64,000 bases of DNA. It comes from an uncultured Selenomonadales bacterium (GTDB taxonomy: Bacteria > Bacillota > Negativicutes > Selenomonadales > Selenomonadaceae). The notes beneath the pieces were generated by a model. It had not been told where the DNA came from. It did not search any database and saw only the letters and a list, made by a program, of their open reading frames with translations. Location: contig ONUH01000002.1 of assembly GCA_900321035.1 (NCBI GenBank), forward strand, positions 1 through 64,000. Direction: 5' to 3'. Positions 56,540 through 64,000 of this stretch are shown one piece after another. Positions within the stretch are counted from its first letter, which is position 1; every line of letters begins with the position of its first letter. Both the position numbers and the translations under genes were made by a program.

Positions 56540-57231
56540 GACGCGCCGCCCTCCTTTATTTGCCGCTCATATTCTTCCGGCGGGATCGGCACGAAACGGA
56601 TATAGTCGCCCGCCTCGCAGAGCACAGGCTTTCCCCGGTTCGGGTCGTAAAACGAAACCGGCGTCATGCCGATGAGCCGCCAGCCGCCCGGCGACGCCAT
56701 CGGATAAACCCCCGTCTGGCTGCCGCCGATACCTACCGACCCGGCGGGTATCGACACCCGCGGCGATTTGAGCCGCGGCGCGGCGATGCGCTCGTCCATG
56801 CCGCCCAAATAGACAAAGCCCGGCAAAAAGCCGAGCATGTAAACGCGGTATTCCGTCCCCGCGTGAATGTCGATGATTTCTTTTTCGGAGAGTCCCGTAA
56901 GCTCCGACAGCCCCGCCAAATCCTCGCCGTATTGGCCGCCGTAGCAGCAGGGGATTTCCAGCACGCGTTTTTTCTCCGCTTCCGCCTGCGCGCCGCCGAG
57001 ACTCGCCGCCTCGATGCGCCGCGAAAGCTCCTGCATGGAGATAACGGCCGGATCGTATTCCACCAAAAGAGAGCGGTACGTGGGGATCATCTCCCGCACG
57101 CCCGCTGCCTTTTCCGCCAGCAGGGATTTTTTCAGTGCGTTGACCTTACGGTTCACGTCTTCGGAAATCACGTTTCCGAAGTCCGCCACCAGCGCCCTGT
57201 CCCCCGCCGGAACAATTCTCATATTTGCCAT
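56536..57231 (-). CDS. pxpB: 5-oxoprolinase subunit B (PxpB)
   Basis: This 231-residue protein is the KipI/AHS1 partner (VPAGDRALVADFG, then IPCCYGGQYGEDL, GFLPGFVYLGGM and SPRVSIPAGSVGIGG). It starts 5 bp after the aminotransferase stop. In B. subtilis KipI was first known as an inhibitor of kinase KinA, but in an operon with pxpA and pxpC oxoprolinase is the likely role. Confidence 0.92.
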   Translation of the reverse strand: MANMRIVPAGDRALVADFGNVISEDVNRKVNALKKSLLAEKAAGVREMIPTYRSLLVEYDPAVISMQELSRRIEAASLGGAQAEAEKKRVLEIPCCYGGQYGEDLAGLSELTGLSEKEIIDIHAGTEYRVYMLGFLPGFVYLGGMDERIAAPRLKSPRVSIPAGSVGIGGSQTGVYPMASPGGWRLIGMTPVSFYDPNRGKPVLCEAGDYIRFVPIPPEEYERQIKEGGAS

Positions 57232-57235
57232 ACTG

Positions 57236-58075
57236 TTATTTCGTTGCTTCCATGAACTCGTCCAGGACCGCCTTGCGCATCTTCTCGAACAGCTCCGGCT
57301 GCTTGCCGCCCACCGGCTTTCCGTCGATGTGATCGACGCGGACGCAGAGGTTCGAAGAGCTCGTGACGAGGACTTCCTCGGCGTTCATCAGGTCGTTCAG
57401 ATAGTACGGCGTCTCGCTGACCGCGATGCCCAGCTCCTTGCACTTCCTGATCAGATGGGCGCGCGCGATGCCCGGCAGGATCAGCTCGTCCGTCGGCGCC
57501 GTGAACAGCTTGCCGTCCTTGATGATATGGCAGTTGCTGTGTGCGCACTCCGTCACGCGTCCGCCCGGACGATAGAGGATCGCCTCATGGCAGCCCGCCT
57601 TCTTCGCCTTCTCCGCCGCCATGACCGACGGGATCAGGTTCAGCGTCTTGATATTGCAATGGAAGAACCGGGTGTCCGGCTCGGTGATGACCGATACCGC
57701 CTTCGAGCCGTCGTTGATTTCCGACGGAATCAGCATGACCCAGAGGTTGCCTTTGCCCTCGGTGAAAACGTGGTTGCGGATGCCCGTGCCGCGAGTCACC
57801 TGGTAATAGACGAACAGGTTGCCAGTGTCCACCTTCTTGACGAGGTCGTTCAGGAGGTCTTTTAGCTCCTGCTTCGTCACCGGCATATTGATATCGAGCA
57901 GAGCCGCGCTGTTGAAGAAGCGGTCCACATGGTCGTCAATCGCAAAAATATGATAATTGCGCGCCGGACCCGCATCGTAAACGCCGTCGCCAAACCAGTG
58001 GGAACGGTCGTTCATCGGGATCGACATATTCTCCAGTTCGTCGTACTTTCCATTGTAATAACCAAGGTTTTTCAT
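57236..58075 (-). CDS. Class IV D-amino-acid aminotransferase
   Basis: The 279-residue PLP enzyme shows fold-type IV features: DHVDRFFNSAALL, YYQVTRGTGIRNH, KTLNLIPSVMAAEKAKKAG with the PLP Lys, and ECAHSNCHII. D-amino-acid transaminases interconvert D-alanine and D-glutamate with 2-oxo acids. In this operon it probably feeds D-glutamate to the cyclase and 5-oxoprolinase, or drains it to peptidoglycan. Branched-chain use cannot be excluded. Confidence 0.85.
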   Translation of the reverse strand: MKNLGYYNGKYDELENMSIPMNDRSHWFGDGVYDAGPARNYHIFAIDDHVDRFFNSAALLDINMPVTKQELKDLLNDLVKKVDTGNLFVYYQVTRGTGIRNHVFTEGKGNLWVMLIPSEINDGSKAVSVITEPDTRFFHCNIKTLNLIPSVMAAEKAKKAGCHEAILYRPGGRVTECAHSNCHIIKDGKLFTAPTDELILPGIARAHLIRKCKELGIAVSETPYYLNDLMNAEEVLVTSSSNLCVRVDHIDGKPVGGKQPELFEKMRKAVLDEFMEATK

Positions 58076-58109
58076 TCTGTGATTTCCTCCTCAAATCTCT
58101 TCAATAATA

Positions 58110-58961
58110 TTATACCGCGGCGCATTGTGCCAGTTCCGCGTCGATTTCGGCCGCCAGTGCGTCAAGGATTTCCTGCTCCACGCTCTCGTCGAAACCGTCC
58201 ACGTGGGTCACGCGCTCGTGGGTGATGCCGTCCACGCTGCCGATTTCCACCGTTTCCTTCATATAGTCTGCCGCCCAGTCATAAGACGGCATCAGGTGCT
58301 TGCCGTCAAGGATCGACAAATAAGCGGCAAGACCGTAAGCGCCCCAGTTCGAGACGCTGGCGATGACCAGATGATCGACCTTCACGACGCAGGGCACGAG
58401 GGACAAATCCTTCTCGATCACGTCGGCGACGTTACCCATGCCGATCTCGTTGCCGCCGTCGCCGATGCCCACCGTCGGGACGCTATATTCGGGAGCGATC
58501 CGGAACAGCTCGTCCGTCGGCGCGTTATGCTCGCGAATCGAGACGCCGCGCATATTCGCGTAATCGTTCTCGGCGTTCAGCCCGCAGCGCTCCACCGAAA
58601 TCATGCCCACCGGCTGATGCTCGGAAATCAACTGCCGGAAGAAGCCGGCCTCCACGCCGACCTCCGCCGGGATGACCTCAAAGCCCCGGATGGTGAACAA
58701 CGCCGCGTTTTCCGGCTCGGTGACGATGATCGGGCTAAAGCCCATATCCCGAAGCACGCTGGCCAAAACCGCCGTGCCCGTCGGCCCGTCCGTTTCCGGA
58801 TAGCCGGCCACGTAAAATCCCGTCGTCAGGAAAACGACGCCCCTCTTCCACGAATAGATTTCCTCCGCGGCCAAGCGGCAATAATTCGCATCCATATAGG
58901 GCCGCAGCTTCGTCATGCCCCGTTGTGAATGGCGAAGGATAATGTCCTCGATGCGTTCCAT
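58110..58961 (-). CDS. DUF4392 D-glutamate cyclase-like protein
   Basis: The 283-residue protein has the DUF4392 pattern: FLTTGFYVAGYPETDGPTGTAVLASVL, ISVERCGLNAENDYANMRGV and TVGIGDGGNEIGMGNV. This is the second domain of human DGLUCY, the D-glutamate cyclase. It is the promoter-proximal gene of the operon. The ATG at 58961 follows GGAGG; a longer frame upstream does not. Confidence 0.85.
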   Translation of the reverse strand: MERIEDIILRHSQRGMTKLRPYMDANYCRLAAEEIYSWKRGVVFLTTGFYVAGYPETDGPTGTAVLASVLRDMGFSPIIVTEPENAALFTIRGFEVIPAEVGVEAGFFRQLISEHQPVGMISVERCGLNAENDYANMRGVSIREHNAPTDELFRIAPEYSVPTVGIGDGGNEIGMGNVADVIEKDLSLVPCVVKVDHLVIASVSNWGAYGLAAYLSILDGKHLMPSYDWAADYMKETVEIGSVDGITHERVTHVDGFDESVEQEILDALAAEIDAELAQCAAV

Positions 58962-59135
58962 ACATTCCACCTCCGAAAAAATAAAAGCCTCATTACGAAG
59001 ACGCAGGGATGCGCGCCGCCGCAAGGCTTCATTGCCGTTACCATGGAGAAGTATAGCACGCCGCTTTTTCTTTGTCTATCTTACAGCGTTATGTATTTCG
59101 GTATACATAACGGAACTTTTGCCCGCCAAATCATC

Positions 59136-59708
59136 TTATCCCATCATCCCCAACGCCACGCCGAAAAGGCCGGAGCCCAACAGGATGTAGATCACGTTCA
59201 CCTTCCGCCGGGCGGCGATCAGCGCCAGCACTAAAATCAGCGTGTTTTTCGGGTCGAAGCCTGCTTTCATGGCGGCCGCCTCCAGTGGAAACTGCTCCGT
59301 CCCGAAGAGCGACAGCGATATAAACGAAATCCCCGCCGCGCAGATCAGCGCGACGACGGCAGGACGCAGCCCGTTCAGCACGCCGCGGATGCGGCCGATA
59401 TTTCCGTATCGGGCAAAAAGGCGCGCCACGAAAAGACAAAGCAGGAACGACGGCGAGGCGAACCCCAGCGTCGCCGCCACCGAACCGGGAAATCCCGCGA
59501 CTTTCATGCCCGCGAAGGTCGCCGCGTTGATACCTATGGGACCCGGCGTCATCTGGGAAATGGTAAAAACGTCGATGAACTCGGAAAGCGTCAGCCAATG
59601 ATAGTCGTCCACGACGCAGGCCTGGATCAGCGGCATCGACGCGTAGCCGCCGCCCACGCAGAAAAGCCCGACCTTCGCGAATTCCCAAAACAAAACCATC
59701 CAGAGCAT
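59136..59708 (-). CDS. Chromate transporter half-subunit
   Basis: The 190-residue membrane protein has six helices in a CHR family pattern (FAKVGLFCVGGGYASMPLIQ, SQMTPGPIGINAATFAGMKVAG). It is one of two short CHR proteins in tandem, which act together in place of the long two-domain ChrA. Chromate is a guess; the natural ion may be sulfate or another. Confidence 0.85.
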   Translation of the reverse strand: MLWMVLFWEFAKVGLFCVGGGYASMPLIQACVVDDYHWLTLSEFIDVFTISQMTPGPIGINAATFAGMKVAGFPGSVAATLGFASPSFLLCLFVARLFARYGNIGRIRGVLNGLRPAVVALICAAGISFISLSLFGTEQFPLEAAAMKAGFDPKNTLILVLALIAARRKVNVIYILLGSGLFGVALGMMG

Positions 59709-59763
59709 CGTCCCACCTCCTCAGGGCGTCGCCGAAACCGTCCGCCGGACTCCTCCCGTTTCC

Positions 59764-60339
59764 TCAGTCATACTCCGGCCCGCAAAGCAGGAGCAGCCCC
59801 AGGATTCCGTCTATGACCACGAGCAGCATCAGATTCACGCCGAAAAAGAAATTCGCGGCAAAGGTGCCCACGAGAATCGCCAGCGGCAGCGCCAGCTTCT
59901 TTTTGCACTGCTTATAGACGAGATCGACGGCCACGTTGACGATCAGCGCCGTCGCGCCGCACTGCATGCCTTTCAGCAGCAACCGCACCAAGGGCGACTG
60001 GATAAAAAAGTCATACGCCTGGGAGATGACGGAAAGCGTGATCAGCGGCGGCAGTATCGTGGCGAAAAGCGCCGTCAGCGCGCCCGGTATCCCCGCCATG
60101 CGATAGCCCAGCAAAATCGCAGCGTTGACCGCCACCACGCCGGGCATCGACTGGGCCACCGCCACGAGGTTGAGGGTTTCCTCATCCTCCAGCCAGCCGT
60201 ATTCGTCCACATACTTCGCCTTCAGCAGGGGAATGATGACGAACCCTCCGCCCACGGTGAACGCGCTGATCAGAAACGTCGAGCAAAAGAGCGCGCGATA
60301 AAAATGAGAGCCGCGCTCTGGCAGATCCTTGTCCGGCAC
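59764..60339 (-). CDS. Chromate transporter half-subunit
   Basis: The second 191-residue CHR half (STFLISAFTVGGGFVIIPLLKAKYVDEYGW, QSMPGVVAVNAAILLGYRMAG). The motif order is the same as in its neighbour, with 55 bp between. The pair presumably forms a heterodimer in the inner membrane. Confidence 0.85.
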   Translation of the reverse strand: MPDKDLPERGSHFYRALFCSTFLISAFTVGGGFVIIPLLKAKYVDEYGWLEDEETLNLVAVAQSMPGVVAVNAAILLGYRMAGIPGALTALFATILPPLITLSVISQAYDFFIQSPLVRLLLKGMQCGATALIVNVAVDLVYKQCKKKLALPLAILVGTFAANFFFGVNLMLLVVIDGILGLLLLCGPEYD

Positions 60340-60456
60340 ATCGTCCCCTCCTTCGCAACCATCTTGAAAAAAGTATACCCCGAACCGCGAAAAAGCGCAA
60401 CACTGCGCCCTTTTTCCGCTTCGCTAAAAAAAATAAAAATTTGTTGTTTTGACGTA

Positions 60457-60484
60457 TTGACTTTTTGACTTTTATGAGTATAAT
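60457..60484 (+). promoter_or_regulatory. Promoter of hsp20 with three TTGAC repeats
   Basis: TTGACT (60457) and TATAAT (60479) are 16 bp apart. TTGAC recurs at 60449, 60457 and 60465, exactly 8 bp apart. Confidence 0.6.
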
Positions 60485-60514
60485 AATAATTGAAAAGAGG
60501 TTCCGAAAGGAATC

Positions 60515-60564
60515 CTCCAAAAAATCAAAAACAAAAAAGCCGAAAGGCGGATTTTTGAAAGGAG
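60515..60564 (+). promoter_or_regulatory. Candidate RNA thermometer in hsp20 leader
   Basis: CTCC (60515-60518) can pair with the Shine-Dalgarno GGAG (60561-60564). Inside it AAAAATC (60520-60526) pairs with GATTTTT (60550-60556), around the GCCGAAAGGC hairpin (60539-60548). Heat could melt this weak A-U stem and free the ribosome binding site. Confidence 0.5.
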
Positions 60565-60574
60565 TCTGATTACT

Positions 60575-61036
60575 ATGTTTGGATTGGTACCGTTTGAAGC
60601 AAGAAAAGATTTGGCAAAGAGAGAGGACCCGTTCTCCCAGATTTTCGACGTATTCAACGAGCCGTTCTTCCGCAGCGGCCTCGCCCCCTTCTCCTCGAAC
60701 TGGGGCGCGCAGTCGTTCCGGGTGGACGTCAAGGACAACGGCGACGCCTATGAGCTGACGGCGGAGCTGCCCGGCATGAAGAAGGAGGACATCACCCTCC
60801 GCTACGAGAACAGCTACCTGACCATCGAGGCGAAAAAGGACGAGCAGAAGGAAGAAAAGGACGACGGCGGTAGCTATATTCGCCGCGAGCGTTCCACGGG
60901 CAGCGTATCCCGCTCCTTCTACATCGACGGCATCGACGAGTCGAAGGTTTCCGCCGAGTTTACGGACGGCGTGCTGAAAGTCGATCTGCCGAAGCAGACG
61001 AAGACCGAAGCTGTCCGTCAAATCGAAATCAAGTAA
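60575..61036 (+). CDS. Hsp20/alpha-crystallin small heat-shock protein
   Basis: The 153-residue chaperone has a short N-terminal arm, an alpha-crystallin domain from about residue 43 (FRVDVKDNGDAYELTAELPGM, through SVSRSFYIDG and GVLKVDLPK) and a C-terminal IEI anchor. It holds unfolding proteins in the cytoplasm under heat stress. Its 5' leader is rich in pairing segments that include the ribosome binding site. Confidence 0.93.
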   Translation: MFGLVPFEARKDLAKREDPFSQIFDVFNEPFFRSGLAPFSSNWGAQSFRVDVKDNGDAYELTAELPGMKKEDITLRYENSYLTIEAKKDEQKEEKDDGGSYIRRERSTGSVSRSFYIDGIDESKVSAEFTDGVLKVDLPKQTKTEAVRQIEIK

Positions 61037-61070
61037 ATCTCCCCCTATCCCCCCCTTTTTCCATACGTGA

Positions 61071-61113
61071 AAGAAGCCCCGGCGCGGAGTAAAATCCCGC
61101 GCCGGGGCTTCTT
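61071..61113. terminator. Terminator between hsp20 and yqeB
   Basis: AAGAAGCCCCGGCGCGG pairs with CCGCGCCGGGGCTTCTT. The GC-rich 17-bp stem serves both convergent genes. Confidence 0.85.
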
Positions 61114-61117
61114 TGTG

Positions 61118-61924
61118 TTACGGTTTTACGCCTTCCTCAAAGGACATGATGGCTTCCAGCACGGAACCGGAAACGCAGCGCGCCTTGTCCGAGATCAGGC
61201 AGCAGTTGCCCGGCGCGATGCGCGGGTCGATTTCCGCCAGCGCCATGCCCTCCGAGACGTGATAATTGTCGTGCAGGATACCGCGCAGGATGCCGTCCAC
61301 CGGCGTTATCACCGGCACGGTCTGCCCATTGTCGTCATAAATCTCGCCTATCATATCCCCTGCCCGAAAAATATGGGAAATGGTATGGGGAGTTTTGAAG
61401 GTGCCCGCCGTCTCCGCCCGCAGGAAGCCGCCGTCGTCGATGACGTCCTCGGTCGTCTGCCATCGGCGGCAGCGGCCGTTGTAAATGATGCGCCCCAGAT
61501 CGTAGCTTCTCGCGGTCTCGATGACGCAGTTGACGTCCTCGCGGGCGCAGTAACCCGCCCCGAGCCCGATGCGGAAATCCGCGGGGAGCGGCCGGCGCGA
61601 CTCGTCTTCCTTCCCGTCCAGCGAGTTCACGAGGATATGGGGCGGAAATTTTCGCACATAGCGGCCCGTCGGATCGACCAGCATCGTGACTTTCCCCTGC
61701 GCAATCAACGAAAGCGCGGTTTTCAGATTCTCGGCGCAGACGCAGGTCACACGTTCCACCGTCTTTTCCCCGTCATACACCGCATCGGAAAACGAAATCT
61801 CACGCCGCAGTGCGGAAGGCCGCGATTTTTCCAAAATCAGCACCTTGTATCCGACCCGGTGCAGCCGATGGGCCGTCGCCGTGCCGAGCTCGCCGCCGCC
61901 GCGCACGATCACCAAATGTCTCAT
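61118..61924 (-). CDS. yqeB: YqeB, selenium-dependent molybdenum enzyme accessory protein
   Basis: The 268-residue protein opens with a Rossmann-like VIVRGGGELGTATAHRL and has the CVIETARSYDLGRIIYNG segment of the YqeB family. YqeB proteins occur with selenium-dependent molybdenum hydroxylases (purine dehydrogenase types), where they are thought to help insert labile selenium. The hydroxylase itself is not in the window. It lies 39 bp downstream of the radical SAM gene on the same strand. Confidence 0.85.
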   Translation of the reverse strand: MRHLVIVRGGGELGTATAHRLHRVGYKVLILEKSRPSALRREISFSDAVYDGEKTVERVTCVCAENLKTALSLIAQGKVTMLVDPTGRYVRKFPPHILVNSLDGKEDESRRPLPADFRIGLGAGYCAREDVNCVIETARSYDLGRIIYNGRCRRWQTTEDVIDDGGFLRAETAGTFKTPHTISHIFRAGDMIGEIYDDNGQTVPVITPVDGILRGILHDNYHVSEGMALAEIDPRIAPGNCCLISDKARCVSGSVLEAIMSFEEGVKP

Positions 61925-61963
61925 CGCCGATACCTCTTCCTATACATTCCGATACCTTCCGAT

Positions 61964-62623
61964 TCATTCCGCCTCATAGGGACGCACCCGCAGGCGAAGG
62001 CCGCGGGCCTCGCAGATTTTCCTGCACCGGGCTATCTCCCCGTCGTCCTCCACATGATCGACCACCGTCAGCACCACGTCCGGCACGTAAGCCTTCGCCC
62101 GCTCCGCGAAAGTCAGCATCGCCTCGAAGGACGGCAGGCCGAAGCGGCTCCGGGTCAGTTCCAAATACCGTTCGGCGTTGGACGCGTTCAGGCTGATGGA
62201 AATCGTGTCCAGCAGTCCGTCAAAATCCGGCGCCGTATCCCGCCCGAAGTAAAGGTCCGAAAGGCCGTTCGTGTTGAGCCTCGTCTTGACGCCGGGGCGC
62301 TCGGCGCGAATCCGGCGCAAAAGGCCCGTCAGAACCTCCAGCCGCATGGTCGGCTCGCCGAAGCCGCAAAAGACGATTTCCTCCGCCTTGTCCCAGGGCA
62401 GCATGGAAAGCTCCGCCCAAACATCTTCCTCGGAGGGCTCCTTCTTCAGCCAAAGCGAATGTTCCTCCGCCATTTCCTTCAGCGACCGCAGGCAAAACGT
62501 GCAGGCGCAGGTGCATTGATTCGTCAGGTTCACATAAAAGCCGCGCTTTCCCTCCGGGTGCAGCGCAAGGCTCTCCTCGACCGTCACATATTTGCCGCCC
62601 GGTTCCACCGCATAGACAATCAT
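61964..62623 (-). CDS. Radical SAM protein (TatD-associated family)
   Basis: The 219-residue protein has the radical SAM Cys triad CTCACTFC (C-xxx-C-xx-C) near residue 37, the GFGEPTMR SAM loop and a short core without C-terminal extension. It matches the small radical SAM proteins often found beside TatD nucleases; here the neighbours are YqeB and FtsW. The reaction is not known. The upstream gene ftsW ends 18 bp before. Confidence 0.85.
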   Translation of the reverse strand: MIVYAVEPGGKYVTVEESLALHPEGKRGFYVNLTNQCTCACTFCLRSLKEMAEEHSLWLKKEPSEEDVWAELSMLPWDKAEEIVFCGFGEPTMRLEVLTGLLRRIRAERPGVKTRLNTNGLSDLYFGRDTAPDFDGLLDTISISLNASNAERYLELTRSRFGLPSFEAMLTFAERAKAYVPDVVLTVVDHVEDDGEIARCRKICEARGLRLRVRPYEAE

Positions 62624-62641
62624 TTTCCGATCCCTTCCCGT

Positions 62642-63844
62642 TTATTTGATCCGCCGCAGCCTCGGCCGTTCCGTCCTTTCCGGCTCCGACGGCATCGCGC
62701 TCATGACGACTTTTCTTTTTTTCATGCTCCGGATTCCCACGTTGGCCAGCACCCCCACCACGAACATGCTGACAAAGAGCGAGGTGCCGCCGTAGCTGAT
62801 GAACGGCAGCGGCACGCCGACGACGGGCAGGCAGCCGGAAATCATCATCAGATTGATGACCGCCTGCATCACGATCAGCATCGTCACGCCGAAGGCCAGC
62901 ATCTGCCCCAGCGCGTCCTTGGCGTGGCGCGCGATACGGACGCCGTAATACGCGAAAGCGGCGAACATGAGCAACACCGCCAGGGCGCCTATGAAGCCCG
63001 TCTCCTGGCACCACACGGAAAAAGCGAAGTCGGTATGGGCCTCCGGCAAATAATGGTATTTGCTGACGCCCATGCCCATGCCCATGCCCCAGACGCCGCC
63101 CGAGCCTATGGCCTGCAGAGACTGCACAATCTGGTAGCCCGCACCCTGGGCGTCTCCCCAGGGATCAAACAGCGCCAGGACCCGTTTGAACCGATACGGC
63201 TGGAGAATGCACAGCAGCGCGCCGACTCCCGCGCCTATGGCGAAAAGCTTGAATTTCGTCGTCCTTTTCATATTCGAGCAGACGAGCATCAGCAGCGGGA
63301 CGCCGCTGATGATCAGCGCCGTTCCCATATCCGGCTCCTGCTCCACCAAAACGGCCATCAGGCCGATCAGGTACATCTCGTTGTGAAGGAATTTGCACTG
63401 CATGCCGTGATCGACGCGCCACGCGATGTAGTGCGCCTCCAGGAAAATCGCGGCGGGTTTCGCGAACTCCGCGGGCTGTATCTGCATCGGGCCGAGCGCC
63501 AGCCAGCGCTGCGCCCCGTTGACCTCCACGCCGATAAAAGCCACCGCGATCAGCATCGCGGTCACGAAGAACGCTCCCATCATTCTTCCCTTCATCAATA
63601 TATGGTAATCGACGACAAACCCGATCAAGAAACAGACCAAACCCACGCCCAGGTTCATCCCCTGCTTGCGCAGGAAAAAATACGGGTCGTCGTAATTCGC
63701 CCCCGCCACCACGAAGCTGGAGCTGAACACGTTGAGAGAGCCGACGAGGACCAGGATGATTGTCAGCCCGAGGATGGCCTCGTAATCGCTCACCCAAAAG
63801 CGAAAGGCTCCCCCGTCCCCGTTATGCGCCTCTGTCCGGGCCAT
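62642..63844 (-). CDS. FtsW/RodA/SpoVE peptidoglycan polymerase
   Basis: The 400-residue SEDS protein has ten helices, the core NGAQRWLALGPMQIQPAEFAK and the C-terminal GVPLPFISYGGTSLF. SEDS proteins polymerise glycan strands from lipid II with a partner PBP. FtsW acts in division and RodA in elongation; which one cannot be fixed here. The start ATG 63844 follows GGGGAGG. It overlaps the upstream gene by 23 bp. Confidence 0.9.
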   Translation of the reverse strand: MARTEAHNGDGGAFRFWVSDYEAILGLTIILVLVGSLNVFSSSFVVAGANYDDPYFFLRKQGMNLGVGLVCFLIGFVVDYHILMKGRMMGAFFVTAMLIAVAFIGVEVNGAQRWLALGPMQIQPAEFAKPAAIFLEAHYIAWRVDHGMQCKFLHNEMYLIGLMAVLVEQEPDMGTALIISGVPLLMLVCSNMKRTTKFKLFAIGAGVGALLCILQPYRFKRVLALFDPWGDAQGAGYQIVQSLQAIGSGGVWGMGMGMGVSKYHYLPEAHTDFAFSVWCQETGFIGALAVLLMFAAFAYYGVRIARHAKDALGQMLAFGVTMLIVMQAVINLMMISGCLPVVGVPLPFISYGGTSLFVSMFVVGVLANVGIRSMKKRKVVMSAMPSEPERTERPRLRRIK

Positions 63845-63998
63845 CGCTGCGCCTCCCCTCCTCCGGTTTCTTCTCCGCCTTGGGCGGTCTGATATACGTT
63901 TCCGCGTACAGCGCGTCCAATTCCTCTTTCTCGTGCATCGGCTCGAAAAAATACCACGGCGCCAGCGGCGCTTTCCCATGCTTCACGATAAAGCCCGG
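63822..63998 (-). CDS. C-terminal part of an unidentified gene (cut by window edge)
   Basis: A minus-strand frame enters from beyond the window and runs 58 codons to TAA at 63822-63824. The end (GFIVKHGKAPLAPWYFFEP, then a Lys/Glu/Arg-rich tail) is hydrophilic. It overlaps the ftsW start by 23 bp. The family is unknown from this piece. Confidence 0.5.
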   Translation of the reverse strand, partial: PGFIVKHGKAPLAPWYFFEPMHEKEELDALYAETYIRPPKAEKKPEEGRRSDGPDRGA

Positions 63999-64000
63999 GA

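Overview
The window reads as chromosomal DNA of a Gram-negative-walled Firmicute (class Negativicutes, Selenomonadales/Veillonellales type). Reasons: an S-layer-homology porin (4748-6082) and a PagL-like outer-membrane barrel (6098-6709) show an outer membrane; gmhA (34377-35030) suggests heptose-containing LPS; ribosome binding sites are strong Firmicute AGGAGG type; TTG starts are common; and amino-acid, D-amino-acid, rubrerythrin and selenium-linked genes fit an amino-acid-fermenting anaerobe. Two sites matching the Firmicute parS consensus (27724 and 32653) suggest the segment lies in the origin-proximal part of the chromosome. No phage, IS element, CRISPR array or rRNA was seen; one tRNA-Ser(CGA) is present.

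Layout. 0.2-6.7 kb: AEC exporter, DUF4405 membrane protein, short UvrA paralogue, SLH porin and PagL-like barrel. 6.9-11.7 kb: a leftward anaerobic oxidative-stress block (rubrerythrin, metallo-beta-lactamase/rubredoxin fusion, a CDCPAC protein, a Cys-rich PAS-like protein, a Mn-type CDF exporter) preceded by a TetR regulator and an FMN reductase. 11.9-17.8 kb: AraC regulator, chemoreceptor with a coupled leader ORF, PhzF and a type-B carboxylesterase. 18.0-19.7 kb: six tandem Nif11-like RiPP precursors with diverged Cys-rich cores and no maturase in the window. 20.1-27.5 kb: lipoproteins and exported enzymes around a 991-aa permease/histidine kinase/response regulator fusion. 28.0-28.5 kb: a RelB/YoeB toxin-antitoxin pair whose toxin has no standard start codon.

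28.5-35 kb: small membrane and hypothetical genes, an S41 peptidase and gmhA. 35.2-40.7 kb: livKHMGF plus a CBS-ACT protein. 40.7-45.7 kb: metQNI behind a promoter, a terminator-like hairpin and a 20-codon leader ORF ending Met-Cys-Arg, then a crotonase-fold protein and a PaaK-like ligase. 45.8-53.8 kb: tRNA-Ser, RND pump, glutamate dehydrogenase, Na+/alanine symporter and a flavin-type small protein. 53.8-59.0 kb: a six-gene D-glutamate/5-oxoproline operon (separate DUF1445 and DUF4392 proteins, pxpA/B/C, class IV D-amino-acid aminotransferase). 59.1-64 kb: split chromate transporter, hsp20 with a possible RNA thermometer, YqeB, a radical SAM protein, FtsW/RodA and a truncated upstream gene.

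The genes converge on amino-acid use: branched-chain and methionine uptake, alanine/Na+ symport, glutamate dehydrogenase and D-Glu/5-oxoproline recycling. The strongest leads for new biology are the orphan RiPP precursor array, the transporter-kinase fusion with a four-Cys loop in its dimerisation domain, the D-glutamate operon, the metQ leader, the hsp20 5' leader and the start-less YoeB.
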